Shown in pieces: positions 45,675 through 55,061 of a stretch of DNA of 64,000 nucleotides. Source of the stretch: Dehalococcoidia bacterium (GTDB lineage Bacteria; Chloroflexota; Dehalococcoidia; GIF9; AB-539-J10); assembly GCA_003562475.1 (NCBI GenBank), contig PWUU01000074.1, positions 25,423 through 89,422 on the forward strand. The letters are read 5' to 3'. How positions within the stretch are numbered: position 1 is the stretch's first letter; every line of letters begins with the position of its first letter. The translations under genes were made by a program, and so were the position numbers. The notes below the pieces were generated by a model. That model saw only the letters and a list, made by a program, of their open reading frames with translations. It had not been told where the DNA came from and made no database searches.

Positions 45675-46685
45675 TCAGTCCAATTTCTCCACGTACCAGA
45701 TGTTGGATCCGTACACACCTTCGTCATTCACCAGCACATGCACGAAGTACATGATGCTTCCGTCTCCAACCAGAGACGGCTCTCCAACGTAACCGGTGAT
45801 CACCATCTCAGGTTCACTCCATGTTTCGCCATCGTATGTGGAACGATAGATGCTGGAGGGACCATCTCGATTCGATACGAAGTACATCGTGTCCGGATAG
45901 TCTGCCGCGAACCCCGGCTGAGCCTCAAAGTGCTCCGAGTTGATCGGTGCGCCGAGATTGATGGGGTCGCTCCACTCGTCGCCCGTCCGGTGCGACACCC
46001 ATATATCCACGCCTCCCAACCCTCCTGGGCGGTTAGAAGACAGGAAGAGACGCTCTCCGTCGGGATGGAGGGCGTGCTCGCCGTCCAGATACACGGAATT
46101 GACCGGTTCGCCCAGGTTGATCGCCGGGCCGGGCTCTCCGTTCGAGATAGTGGCAACGTAGATGTCCAGGTAGTCATCCGTCGGTGGCGTTGACTGATAG
46201 CCGAGGTTGTCTGCGCGTGTCGAATGGAAGTAGACGAGGTCTCCTCCGGGACTGAAGCTTGGCTTGCCGTCGACAGAGGCGCCTTCGACCCCCTTCTGAA
46301 GAGCGAAGTAGGTCGGCTCTCCAAAGCTACCGGGGTCGTTTCCTAACCTCTCGGCGCGGTACGTGCCGGTGTGGGCGTGGAGTAGCTCCTCGTAAGATCC
46401 GCCCACGGTCGGCGACCAGAAGAAGTAGAGCGTCCGGCCGTCGCTGCTGATCTGGACTGCATCGTTCGGACATGCGTCGCTCAATGGCGCCGCCAACATG
46501 ACAGGCACGCTCCAGTCATCAACGACCACCACAGGCTCCTCGTAGTACGCTGTTCGCCCTGGGTCGACGCTGTATCGGCATTCCGGACGAGGGCTGCCAT
46601 GTCCAAAGCCCGACTCTTCCTCTCCCGTACAGCCCAACAGGAGTGCAGCCGAGAGCATGCATGCTGATAGTGTCCGTATGTTCAT
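45675..46685 (-). CDS. PD40/TolB-like beta-propeller lipoprotein
   Basis: 336 residues. The signal peptide ends in the lipobox LLLGC (Cys19 lipidated). The mature protein has repeated PD40 blades: DAVQISSDGRTLYFFW, GKPSFSPGGDLVYFHS, EHALHPDGERLFLSSNRPGG, and FAADYPDTMYFVSNRDG. Each is typical of WD40-like propellers such as TolB or those fused to OmpA domains. It would sit at the cell surface and bind partners or ligands. A TAGGA site precedes the ATG. No enzymatic residues are apparent. Confidence 0.85.
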   Translation of the reverse strand: MNIRTLSACMLSAALLLGCTGEEESGFGHGSPRPECRYSVDPGRTAYYEEPVVVVDDWSVPVMLAAPLSDACPNDAVQISSDGRTLYFFWSPTVGGSYEELLHAHTGTYRAERLGNDPGSFGEPTYFALQKGVEGASVDGKPSFSPGGDLVYFHSTRADNLGYQSTPPTDDYLDIYVATISNGEPGPAINLGEPVNSVYLDGEHALHPDGERLFLSSNRPGGLGGVDIWVSHRTGDEWSDPINLGAPINSEHFEAQPGFAADYPDTMYFVSNRDGPSSIYRSTYDGETWSEPEMVITGYVGEPSLVGDGSIMYFVHVLVNDEGVYGSNIWYVEKLD

Positions 46686-47254
46686 TCCTATGCCGCTTCA
46701 CGTCGTGTAGTGACTTGGGACAGTGACCAGAATAACCGAATTAGAACCGAGGCGGCAACAGTGTGTGCCTCCTGTGTTGAAGGTCTACGATCCAGATTTT
46801 TCCGATAATCCCAGGCAACGGCGGCCGCGTAGTAGGATTGCCACCATCACATACGTTCAGTTATGTGTCACACTGAAAGCGAGCCATACTTCGCAAGAGA
46901 GCCTATTTCCGAGGCTGGACAAAGCAGTACAACTGATCTGCGCGAGCCGGATGTGCCGCGTTACTCTTCACCTCCGTATTCGTGATCGTTCACAATCCCT
47001 TCATAAACCCGTGCTACACTTCCTTCGTTTCTGCAGATGGGTGGAGTGGTAAAGTAAGCCGCCAGCCTCCTGTGTTCGGATACGTCGGGTGCACAGGGCT
47101 GGTCCGGATGTGGCGCGTTACAGGTGGCCCACGGTAGCGAGTCCGTTACCACGTGGTTCATGGCGGAGAACCCAGGACAGGTGAGATTGCTGCCCCGCTT
47201 CTTGCGTGATATTGTTGACTAAGATGCTGGACATTAGCGACAAAGGAGTCTCTG
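46686..47254. other. Divergent intergenic region
   Basis: About 570 bp between the PD40 lipoprotein and the Rrf2 gene. No gene found. AAAGGAG lies just before the Rrf2 start. An Rrf2-type operator is expected here, but I cannot pick it. Confidence 0.4.
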
Positions 47255-47764
47255 ATGAAGCTGAGCACGCGTTCCCGGTATGGCTTGAGGGCACTGCTGG
47301 ACATCGCCACCCACAGCAGGAATGAGCCGGTCAGGCTCAGGGAGATCGCGAAACGCCAGGAGGTCTCGCTGTCCTACCTGGAGCACATCGTCGGACCGCT
47401 GATCCAGGGCGGCATACTCCGGAGTACCCGTGGGCCGTCTGGAGGTCTCTCACTGTTGCGCCGACCCGAGGAGGTGCCTCTAGGTGAGGTGATGCGACTG
47501 CTGGAAGGACCGATGACCACCACGGATTGCGTCCTGCACCCTGAGCTTTGCGCCCGTGCTGACTATTGTGCCACGCGGTCGCTCTGGAGCGAACTGACTG
47601 ACGCGATGCAGGCTGTCCTCCGCGAAAAGACACTCGCCCATCTGATGCAGGGCTATGATACTGAGGGACGTGGGGACTGTGTGCCTGAGGCCTTTGGCCC
47701 GATGAGGACACGTGCATCGGGTCAGGCTTTGCGGAGTGAGAATGCTCGAGGTGACAGGTCATGA
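47255..47764 (+). CDS. Rrf2-family transcriptional regulator with three cysteines
   Basis: 169 residues. The winged helix begins MKLSTRSRYGLRALLDIA, with RLREIAKRQEVSLSYLEHIV and STRGPSGGLSL, exactly the Rrf2 (IscR/NsrR/RirA) layout. The sensory loop TTDCVLHPELCARADYC has Cys at the three spacings that bind a [2Fe-2S] or [4Fe-4S] cluster in IscR and NsrR. The start follows AAAGGAG. The stop overlaps the permease start by four bases, so it heads a four-gene operon and probably autoregulates it in response to redox, iron or NO. Confidence 0.9.
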   Translation: MKLSTRSRYGLRALLDIATHSRNEPVRLREIAKRQEVSLSYLEHIVGPLIQGGILRSTRGPSGGLSLLRRPEEVPLGEVMRLLEGPMTTTDCVLHPELCARADYCATRSLWSELTDAMQAVLREKTLAHLMQGYDTEGRGDCVPEAFGPMRTRASGQALRSENARGDRS

Positions 47765-48954
47765 GGCTGACCACGATTGTGGTCAAGGACATGGTGCGGC
47801 GCAAGCGACGCGTGGTGCACTCGGTCTTCGGTGTCTCCATTGGCATCATGACCGTAATCGCCATGCTCACGGTAGGAAGTGCCGGAGAGCAGTCCCTGCG
47901 CATGGAGCTTGAGCGCTACGGCCCTAACCTCACAGTAGTGCCGGCCACGGCGAGGATGGATGTGGAGTTGGGAGGGCTGACCATGGGCTCGGTCACCGTC
48001 GGGGAGACGATGCTAGACCATGCGGTCCTGCCGCTGATCCAGCACGTGGCTGATGAGGCCATACGCGAGGACAAGGGAATAGCGATGGCCGGACCGATAG
48101 CTATAGTTGCTCCACGATTGTACCTGCCTGCCACGGTGGGAGATCGAAACGTCACCGTCGTGGGTGTCTCACCGAGTGAGGAACAGGCGATACGGATCTG
48201 GTGGGACTTCTCTGAAGGGGAATTCCTCGACGGCAACGACGAACTGGTGGCGGGAGCGGTTGCCGCCAAGGCATTGGGCCTCGCCGCCGGGGACACAGTT
48301 ACGGTCTCGGACCACGAATACTCCGTAGCGGGAGTGCTGGGCGAGAGCGGCTCCAACGACGACTACCTGTTGTTCGTGCCACTCGCCACGCTGCAGGCAT
48401 CCTCAGGCAAGGGTCCTGTGGTGTCCATCGTGGATGTCCGTGCACACTGTACCGGATGCCCGGTGGAGAACATCGCGGTCGCCCTCACCGAGCACATACC
48501 CGGCATCCATGCCGTTGCGGTCCGGCAGGTGGCAGAGGCGGAACTGGGGATGTGGCACAGCATTCGAGCCGTGGTACTCATGCTCGCCTCGGTCACCCTG
48601 CTTGTGGGGTTGTTCGGCGTGATGAACTCGATGTCCGCGATGGTTGTGGAACGCAGGAAGGACATCGCCATCATGCGGGCGGTGGGCGCGTCACGCCGCC
48701 AGATCCTGTCGATGTTCCTGCAGGAGGCCGTCACCCTCGGACTGCTGGGTGGCCTCGGCGGCTACGTGGCAGGGGTTGTGCTGGCCATGGTTGTGGGACC
48801 GCTGATACTGCGCGGTGTCGTCGTCACACCGGTGTTCCTGTATGTGCCGCTGGCGATAGTTCTGGCAGCGACGATATCCATGATTGCTACGCTGCATCCG
48901 GCGCTCGGCGCCGCGCGCATGCGCGTGGCTGAAGCGGTGAGAATCTCGGCCTAG
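47761..48954 (+). CDS. FtsX/MacB-type ABC transporter permease
   Basis: 397 residues. Layout: TM1 (residues 18-40), a large extracytoplasmic MacB-like domain (41-270), then three helices with the FtsX signature (LLVGLFGVMNSMSAMVVERR, KDIAIMRAVGASRRQILSMF, LGLLGGLGGYVAGVVLAMVV). The outer domain contains a CxxC, HCTGCPVENI. This resembles the permeases of the iron-linked P19/FTR gene clusters and other mechanotransmission ABC systems, which do not move substrate through the membrane but act on periplasmic partners. Confidence 0.88.
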   Translation: MRLTTIVVKDMVRRKRRVVHSVFGVSIGIMTVIAMLTVGSAGEQSLRMELERYGPNLTVVPATARMDVELGGLTMGSVTVGETMLDHAVLPLIQHVADEAIREDKGIAMAGPIAIVAPRLYLPATVGDRNVTVVGVSPSEEQAIRIWWDFSEGEFLDGNDELVAGAVAAKALGLAAGDTVTVSDHEYSVAGVLGESGSNDDYLLFVPLATLQASSGKGPVVSIVDVRAHCTGCPVENIAVALTEHIPGIHAVAVRQVAEAELGMWHSIRAVVLMLASVTLLVGLFGVMNSMSAMVVERRKDIAIMRAVGASRRQILSMFLQEAVTLGLLGGLGGYVAGVVLAMVVGPLILRGVVVTPVFLYVPLAIVLAATISMIATLHPALGAARMRVAEAVRISA

Positions 48955-48969
48955 GAGGATGAGCGACCT

Positions 48970-49743
48970 ATGCTTGAACTGAAGTCCGTCTCCCGCGTCT
49001 ACGGCCTGGGTGACACCCGGGTCGTGGCACTCGACCGGGTCTCGCTTGAGGTGGAACCCGGCGCGTTTCTCTCGATAATGGGGCCCTCCGGCAGCGGAAA
49101 GTCGACGCTGTTGAACGTGATGGGTGGTGTGGACCGCACTACTGAAGGGGAGATCCTCTTCGACGGCGTGCGCTTCGACCTGCTTTCGGAGGAGGAACTA
49201 ACGACGTTCAGACGAGGGCGACTCGCCTACGTCTTCCAGCAATACCACCTCGTGCCATCACTGACTGTGCTGGAAAACGTGATGCTGCCGCTGGTCTTCC
49301 GCGGGGCGGGGGGTGCCGTCGATCAGGCGAGGAAGATGCTCGAACGAGTCGGCTTGGCATATCGTGCGGGTCACCGTCCCTCCGAGTTAAGCGGAGGTGA
49401 GCAGCAGCGCGTGGCGGTGGCCCGGGCGCTGGTGAACGATCCCGCTCTGATTCTGGCCGATGAGCCCACCGGGAACCTGGACCAGGCATCCGGCCGCCAG
49501 ATCATGAGTCTGTTCACGGAACTGAACGACGAAGGCCGTGCCATCGTCATGGTGACGCACAATTCACAGCTCGCACGGTGCGCGCGGGAAATCGTCGAGC
49601 TCACTGACGGGCGTATCGTGTCGAGAAATGAGATCGACGAACGCGGGTTGATGCCGTTACGGCGCGTCGACGAAGTGGCTGGCACGGGCGAAGACGCACC
49701 CAACGAAGAATCTGTGTCATCCAGAGTTTCAGGAGGCTCTTAG
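48970..49743 (+). CDS. LolD/MacB-type ABC transporter ATPase
   Basis: 257 residues. Walker A GPSGSGKST, Q-loop FQQYHLVPSLTV, signature LSGGEQQRVAVARAL, Walker B LILADEPTGNLD and H-loop VMVTHN. The remaining C-terminal part (MPLRRVDEVAGTGEDAPN) is a short polar tail. It is 15 bp after the permease and almost certainly its partner. Start after GGAGGATGAG. Confidence 0.93.
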   Translation: MLELKSVSRVYGLGDTRVVALDRVSLEVEPGAFLSIMGPSGSGKSTLLNVMGGVDRTTEGEILFDGVRFDLLSEEELTTFRRGRLAYVFQQYHLVPSLTVLENVMLPLVFRGAGGAVDQARKMLERVGLAYRAGHRPSELSGGEQQRVAVARALVNDPALILADEPTGNLDQASGRQIMSLFTELNDEGRAIVMVTHNSQLARCAREIVELTDGRIVSRNEIDERGLMPLRRVDEVAGTGEDAPNEESVSSRVSGGS

Positions 49744-49745
49744 CT

Positions 49746-50390
49746 ATGTTCAAGCGATTCCACTTCATGCTGTTGGCACTCTCATTGCTGGCGTTGACGA
49801 CGGCGTGCAGCGCTGCGGATGCCGCCGTCCAGCCGGCGCCGCCAGATACAACTCCCGAGGCGCCACGGACGGATCCTGATCCTTCGCTGACCCCGCCAGC
49901 TCCCACTGCCCCCAACGACGATACTCTCGATCAGGAGGGTCTTTCACCGAGAACTACGCCGGGACACGTGTGGGCCGAGCCGATCATTGAGGGCGACACC
50001 GTGACCATCCTGCTATCGGTTGCCAGGATGGCCGACCACGTGCACTTTGAGGTACCCACGGACGGAGATCCGGCGAGCTTCGTGGGCTACTTCGTCGGCA
50101 ATGCCTTTCTTGTGCGACCCTGCGTCTGTCCCACCTGTGGCGCTGAGACGGTGGATTGGGAGTCGGGCGCGCTTGCCTGTGGGACCTGTCCGGCGATGTA
50201 CGATGCCGTGAGCGGAGCGGGTGTCGGCGGAGCGATCTCCTACCCGTCGGGACTGATTTCGAACCGCATCGCGCTGGATACGATATCGATGTCGCGGCTT
50301 GACCTCATCGCAGCGTATGAGCGTACGGTTGCGGGTGAAGGAGTTCCGTCCGGAGGAGACGACGTATGCCCGGTGCTAGGATGCTGCTAG
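49746..50390 (+). CDS. Cysteine-rich lipoprotein with DUF2318-like metal/Fe-S motif
   Basis: 214 residues. Signal peptide with lipobox LTTAC (Cys21). A Pro/Thr-rich linker to about residue 60 leads to a soluble domain with IPIFE-like strands (HVHFEVPTDGDPASFVGYFV). Then comes PCVCPTCGAETVDWESGALA followed by CGTCPAMYDAVSG, two CxxC-type pairs. The protein ends CPVLGCC. The pattern recalls DUF2318 Fe-S proteins and Rieske-like redox proteins of P19/FTR clusters. It lies 2 bp after the ATPase gene, so the ABC system probably handles or delivers to this partner. Confidence 0.7.
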   Translation: MFKRFHFMLLALSLLALTTACSAADAAVQPAPPDTTPEAPRTDPDPSLTPPAPTAPNDDTLDQEGLSPRTTPGHVWAEPIIEGDTVTILLSVARMADHVHFEVPTDGDPASFVGYFVGNAFLVRPCVCPTCGAETVDWESGALACGTCPAMYDAVSGAGVGGAISYPSGLISNRIALDTISMSRLDLIAAYERTVAGEGVPSGGDDVCPVLGCC

Positions 50391-50421
50391 CACCGGTGAT
50401 GAGTGACGCGATTTCGCGTCA
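50370..50421 (+). terminator. Two hairpins at the end of the Rrf2 operon
   Basis: A 10-bp perfect stem, CCGGTGCTAG (50370-50379) with CTAGCACCGG (50387-50396), overlaps the last codons and stop of the lipoprotein. A second stem, TGACGCGA (50404-50411) with TCGCGTCA (50414-50421), follows at once. No T tract, so they may act as a 3' stability element or a weak terminator. The remaining 365 bp to 50786 show no gene. Confidence 0.6.
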
Positions 50422-50786
50422 GGGCACCCTTATGGCGGTGACCTTTCCCGCGGCATGTCGGGTATGCCCGAGCAGTACGACTTCGACGTTAGCCAGGCAA
50501 CCGCAAGATGGTTCTTGGGCGTGGTACCAGCTCATTGCGGAGCCGCATCAGATGAAGTCGACAATGTGGGCGGGAGAGATGCGGTGCACAATTACAGCCC
50601 GTGTTCGTTGCGCGCCACACATAACTTCAGTTACGTGGCGGTAGGGAACGACCATCTACAGATACGGACCGCCGACATGAGCATCAGCATATTGTGGGCC
50701 ACAAAGGTACTGGTATAGAATCGGGCGGCCCACCGTGCCAGGGTGAAGGTTTGGGCGGGTAGCCTCTCGTACGGCAGCGACGCGTC

Positions 50787-51917
50787 ATGCGTTCAGGCAA
50801 TTGTGGCTTCCTCATACGGCCGATTCGGCCGGGCGAACGATGGGCCGTCCTTGCGATCACGCTCCGCGCCTTCGGCCCCATAGGCGCTTTCTTCATGGCC
50901 TTCACGCCACTCAAGGACTCGCTTGTGGCAGTCGCTGAAGACGGCAGGCTCATCGGGGCGGTGGCGCTCGGCTTCTTCAGCATCAGACAGGAACGGGCAT
51001 CACTGATCAGCTACATCTGTGTGCATCCCGGCACACACGGCCGCGGCGTCGGAGCGGCTCTCCTCGAGGCTGCGGTGGCCGCCTGCGCGGAGCGGGCATG
51101 CCACCAGGTGTTCGCGGCGGTAGACGGCTACAACTCGCGCTCCTGGAGCATGTTTCACTCACACGGCTTCCAGATGCTGGGTGTGACCGACCAGATCAGA
51201 GAGTTCCGCTGCCGCTGGCCGCTGCTGATCTTCCGTACGTTTCACTACACGGATGCGGCACACTTTCTGCTGCGGCTGCGACTCAACGCAGATTCCGAAC
51301 CTGCCGATGCACCAAGGAGCGGTGTGCCGTCGCTCGTGCTCGCTTCACTCGCCCTGTGTCTGGTGACGGTCATCGCGATTGTACGCCGCGACCACCTTGT
51401 CCACACGCCGTCCCCCGAACTGATCGCGATCTCATTCGCTGTCGTGCTTGCATATACCGCCCTCCGCGTAGCCGGCACCGCATCAGCAGCGGCCTTCATG
51501 CGATTCCCTCTTCGTTATCGTCTGTGGGAGTCAGGTGTGGGGGTGGGCCTCGTGCTCGCAGCCCTGTTTGGCGTGATCTATCCAGCCGCCGGCTCCTACT
51601 ACCATAGTGATGTGCGTTTCAGGTATACGGAGGCACGCGACCGAATGGGTAAACTGGCGCTGGCAGCCACGATCCCAACGCTTGTGGCGCTCGGGACAGT
51701 GCTCTTCGGAAACCTGCCGTTGCCAGGGCAGTACACCGAGTCGGCCGTAATCCTCGTCGGAGTATCTCTCGGGATGTTCGACACACTGCTGTGCTTCTTT
51801 CCATTCCAGGCGATGGGGGGCGGCCACCTGCGGAGATGGAACAAGGCGGTGTGGCTGGCCTGCGGGGCAGTCTTCGTACTGCTCTATCTGGCGGTGGTGG
51901 GCGTGATCGGGTTCTGA
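50787..51917 (+). CDS. GNAT acetyltransferase fused to an S2P-like membrane domain lacking HExxH
   Basis: 376 residues. Residues 1-150 are a GNAT N-acetyltransferase (ISYICVHPGTHGRGVGAALL acetyl-CoA loop, then VFAAVDGYNSRSWSMFHSHG). Residues about 170-376 have six or so helices. Their loops (VIYPAAGSYYHSDVRFRY, RMGKLALAATIPTLVA, FPFQAMGGGHLRRWNKAVW) mirror the core of archaeal-type site-2 (M50) proteases, but the HExxH equivalent reads RVAGTAS and the late LDG reads MGG. It is therefore presumably not a protease. The combination would acetylate something at the membrane. Confidence 0.7.
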   Translation: MRSGNCGFLIRPIRPGERWAVLAITLRAFGPIGAFFMAFTPLKDSLVAVAEDGRLIGAVALGFFSIRQERASLISYICVHPGTHGRGVGAALLEAAVAACAERACHQVFAAVDGYNSRSWSMFHSHGFQMLGVTDQIREFRCRWPLLIFRTFHYTDAAHFLLRLRLNADSEPADAPRSGVPSLVLASLALCLVTVIAIVRRDHLVHTPSPELIAISFAVVLAYTALRVAGTASAAAFMRFPLRYRLWESGVGVGLVLAALFGVIYPAAGSYYHSDVRFRYTEARDRMGKLALAATIPTLVALGTVLFGNLPLPGQYTESAVILVGVSLGMFDTLLCFFPFQAMGGGHLRRWNKAVWLACGAVFVLLYLAVVGVIGF

Positions 51918-52142
51918 AGCGGTTCTGAAGTGGTTGACAATCAGACGCGCCGACTATAGCCTACAGCCCTAAGGCCCAACAAGGTGTGTCTGCTTTCTAT
52001 GGGTTGATATGGGGGAATCCCGGCTTGATACTACGTGCATTGATGCAGGCGACTGCCAGAAAGTAGGGCGACCCCAATGCGCTAGGACTGTGGTCTCATG
52101 AGCCACCACCTCTTGACGTGAATCTAGACCAGGAGATGCAGA

Positions 52143-52880
52143 ATGAAAGTGAAGATGACCGCCTTCAATGGCAGCCCCCGCGGGCGAAACAGCAACAGCC
52201 ATCGAATCGTCGAACCGCTGCTCGAAGGAGCCCGAGAGGCAGGAGCACAGGCTGAAGAGGTGTTTCTCATCGAGAAGGATGTACGGCACTGCCGTGGCTG
52301 TTTTGCCTGCTGGACAGAGACCCCCGGCAAGTGTGTCATCAACGACGATATGACTAGTTTGATAGATCTTTACCTCGAATCCGATTACGTGGGACTGGCC
52401 ACGCCGGTATATGGCATGTTCATGACCGGACTGCTGAAGAACTTTACGGACCGGTTCCTGCCTTTGGCGACACCTCACATTCGCCGAAACGACAACGGCA
52501 GTTTCTATCACGAGGAGAGGATCAGACGGTTTCCACGTCACTTCTTCGTTGCCAACTCCGGCTTCCCGGGCGCGTACAACTTCGACCTGCTCAAGGCGTA
52601 TCACGAGATAGCCAGACGAGCCGGCCCGTCCAATATCGTGCTGGAGATCTACCGGAACTGCGGCGAGGTTCTCGGAGAGTCGTCTGACGACGATCCTGAA
52701 CTGCTGCGAAGGATCTCCGAGTTCAATGACGCGCTCAAACAGGCCGGCCGGGAGATGGTCACAAGCGGCCAAGTATGCCAGGACACGGTAGAACGGCTGC
52801 ACACGCAACTCATGAGTGACGAGGAATACATGGATCGAGCCAACAAAGGTTGGGATGAGATGCTAGGCCAGTCTCAATGA
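52143..52880 (+). CDS. Flavodoxin-family/NADPH-dependent FMN reductase with Cys motif
   Basis: 245 residues. It starts MKVKMTAFNGSPRGRNSNSH, the FMN phosphate loop of the flavodoxin-like reductases. HCRGCFACWTETPGKC is the CxxCxxC-like segment typical of iron-sulphur flavoproteins, and CVINDDM, YVGLATPVYGMF and LKNFTDRFLPL follow the family. It probably reduces flavin or quinone-type acceptors in an anaerobe. The start follows GGAGATGCAGA. It is a close relative of the protein at 53663. Confidence 0.85.
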   Translation: MKVKMTAFNGSPRGRNSNSHRIVEPLLEGAREAGAQAEEVFLIEKDVRHCRGCFACWTETPGKCVINDDMTSLIDLYLESDYVGLATPVYGMFMTGLLKNFTDRFLPLATPHIRRNDNGSFYHEERIRRFPRHFFVANSGFPGAYNFDLLKAYHEIARRAGPSNIVLEIYRNCGEVLGESSDDDPELLRRISEFNDALKQAGREMVTSGQVCQDTVERLHTQLMSDEEYMDRANKGWDEMLGQSQ

Positions 52881-53048
52881 TACGTGAGTAGGTTCCTGCC
52901 GTGGCCGGCAGTCAAGAGTGCAGGGCTGACCTGCGCCCAGTAACTATACCCGTTGTCAAGCTAGGCCATGGCCATGATCTCATGCTAATCAAGTGATGAT
53001 ACAATGATAGCCGGCCTGACCTCTCTGAAAGCCGAAAAGGGCGAACCG

Positions 53049-53363
53049 CTATTCCGCTGGCTTCTCACGTTTGATGACGAACGTGTAGACCAGCAGTGCA
53101 ATGCCCACCGCTCCGACAATCAGTCCGGGCAACAGCAGCTGTTCGCGGACGGTGAAAGAGCCGATCAGCAGCGCCACGCCTACCAGCGTGAGTATGAGGC
53201 CCCACACCAGCGTGGCACGTCCCGGTGGCCCCGGCTTCTCCGGCTCATACAGCCCCTTCTCGATAAGTGCCCTGTCCTTCTTGTAGTCCGTCCAGATGGC
53301 GAGCAGCGGAATGCTGAAGACGAAGACGATCGCGACAATGGGAACTATCACCGAGACATCCAT
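53049..53363 (-). CDS. Small membrane protein, DUF6249-like, family C (copy 1)
   Basis: 104 residues with GGAGGAG before the ATG. Helix one (VPIVAIVFVFSIPLLAIW) is followed by the conserved TDYKKDRALIEKGLYEPEKP and then two more helices (LVWGLILTLVGVALLIGSF, GLIVGAVGIALLVYTF) and a basic end. The paralogue at 56663-56986 matches nearly throughout. Resembles DUF6249 proteins; function unknown. Confidence 0.7.
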   Translation of the reverse strand: MDVSVIVPIVAIVFVFSIPLLAIWTDYKKDRALIEKGLYEPEKPGPPGRATLVWGLILTLVGVALLIGSFTVREQLLLPGLIVGAVGIALLVYTFVIKREKPAE

Positions 53364-53662
53364 ACATCTCCTCCTTGTATGTCTGTGCGCTCTGCGCCGT
53401 GCAACCGTGCGGATTCACAGTGATTGCACGAGAGAACCTCCGCCTTCGGCGAGCGGCTCCCCAAGGGTAGCAACTCCAACGGCGCGACAGCGCGGCGACC
53501 TCCGCACGGATGCTGTAACAGTCATCGTATCACCCGGCCTTTGTGCCTGTCCTCAGTGCTTCCAGTCTATCTCCCCTCGTCTGCCTGAGTGTTCTCGACA
53601 GTGACGCCGCTATGCGTGGATGACAGCGGGCGGTAGGCCGACACGGTGAAGGTGCACGGGCG
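53364..53662. other. Intergenic region, no gene recognised
   Basis: About 300 bp between two minus-strand genes. No convincing open frame or structure. Confidence 0.4.
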
Positions 53663-54283
53663 TCAGCCTCCGGTCGCAGCCCGCGCAGCCCTTCGCCCGA
53701 GTTCGCGGGCCTTGCGGTTGTATCGTTCGCGGGTCTTCGAAAAAGCCTGAATGCCACCCGCCTTCAGCCGCAAGACGCGCCCGCAACCGGCATGGCCGCA
53801 GAGCCATCCCAGCATGCGCGACGGATACCGCGTCATGCCCCAGAGGACGTTGATGGGGTAGGGGGCCCCGGATGAGAGCAGTACCACACCGACCTTGTCG
53901 CGACGCTTCTGAGGTCGTCCCGCCGGTCCCATGCGCGATGGTTTTGTCACGGGGAGCATGTGCTCCATGAACCGCTTCATGACAGCCGTGGGACCGAACA
54001 TGTAGATCGGCGTCGCGAACACAAGCACGTCGCACTCAAGCACCTGCTCGAGGATGTCCCTCATATCATCTTCCGTGATCGAGCAGTCGCCCAGCGACTT
54101 GTCCGGGGTGGTCTCAATGCAGCTGCCGCAGCCGCGGCAGAAGCCGACATGTGCATCCAGCAGGTCTATGAGGGAGACCTCCGCCTCGGGCCGCACCTCA
54201 CACAGCCCGTCTATGAAGCTCTCGACAAGCTCAGATATCACACCATTGCGATGGTACGTGCCCTTGATGATAACCGCCTTCAC
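53663..54283 (-). CDS. Flavodoxin-family NADPH-dependent FMN reductase
   Basis: 206 residues from a GTG at 54283 preceded by GGAGG. FMN-loop region KAVIIKGTYHRNGVISELVES, cysteine motif GFCRGCGSCIETT, and the FMN-edge loop ECDVLVFATPIYMFGPTAVM. The C-terminus is long, basic and Ala-rich. Same broad family as the gene at 52143, so the region encodes two such redox proteins. Confidence 0.82.
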   Translation of the reverse strand: MKAVIIKGTYHRNGVISELVESFIDGLCEVRPEAEVSLIDLLDAHVGFCRGCGSCIETTPDKSLGDCSITEDDMRDILEQVLECDVLVFATPIYMFGPTAVMKRFMEHMLPVTKPSRMGPAGRPQKRRDKVGVVLLSSGAPYPINVLWGMTRYPSRMLGWLCGHAGCGRVLRLKAGGIQAFSKTRERYNRKARELGRRAARAATGG

Positions 54284-54497
54284 GGGTGCCTCCAGTCCAG
54301 GAATGCCTGTTCACTTCTCCGAACATCCGGCGCGTGGGTCGGTCGGCGCCGGAGGCCGGACAGTGTGATGTTACAATATCGCAGCGTTCGACGTGCGCGG
54401 ACAGACAACTGGTTTCCAGTGTCAGTGTTTCCTGCCGGCCAGGAGACGGAGGTCAGCGGATACAGATTCGTCCCGGTGTCACGGAAGGAGTGGGCGT

Positions 54498-54956
54498 ATG
54501 CAGTACCTAGTGTTCAGCTTCTGGTTCATCCTCATCCACACCGCCTCATACACAATAGCCGGGGCGGCTGCTCTGAGATTCAGCGGCGACCTGTACCGCG
54601 GCAAAGACAGGTTGTACGACTTCCACAGGGATATGGACGACCCAACTGAGTCCAGGCACGTCCAGAAGTGGTTCCTGCCCGCTCAGCTCCTGCGTGGACT
54701 GCTGTTCTCCGTGGTGTTCTATCCGGCCCTGGGGGTGCTCAGCGGCCTCTCATTCCACCTGGCGTTCCTGTTTGTATTCGGCCTGCTGTTCGTGTTCAAC
54801 GACATGGGATGTGCAAACCCGTTCCCTCACAACATCGAGGGAATGGTCTACATGAGAGACCGATACCTGAGGAAGAGGAAGCTCTGGAAACTGTACTTCG
54901 AGACGTTCGTGTACGCCCTGCTGGGCGGCCTTGGCGTTGCCTGGCTCATCACGTGA
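54498..54956 (+). CDS. Four-helix membrane protein of unknown function
   Basis: 152 residues, ATG at 54498 after GGAAGGAG. Helices: residues 3-25, 60-85, 88-105 and 132-150, with a polar loop RGKDRLYDFHRDMDDPTES and a charged stretch YMRDRYLRKRKLWKLY. The motif NDMGCANPFPHNIEGMVYM is distinctive. Family unknown. Probably the first gene of a short unit with the next two. Confidence 0.6.
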   Translation: MQYLVFSFWFILIHTASYTIAGAAALRFSGDLYRGKDRLYDFHRDMDDPTESRHVQKWFLPAQLLRGLLFSVVFYPALGVLSGLSFHLAFLFVFGLLFVFNDMGCANPFPHNIEGMVYMRDRYLRKRKLWKLYFETFVYALLGGLGVAWLIT

Positions 54957-55061
54957 CGGCCTCCCCGTTCCGGAAACGGGCCGCCTGCTCGATCGTGGGG
55001 TGGCTGCCGTTTGTATTCCGCCGCGCGACACCGGTATCACGGTCGGAAAGGGGTGACAATA

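Noticed and set aside
46723..47052. A plus-strand open frame before the Rrf2 gene
   Set aside because: No start signal, no family, and composition unlike its neighbours.
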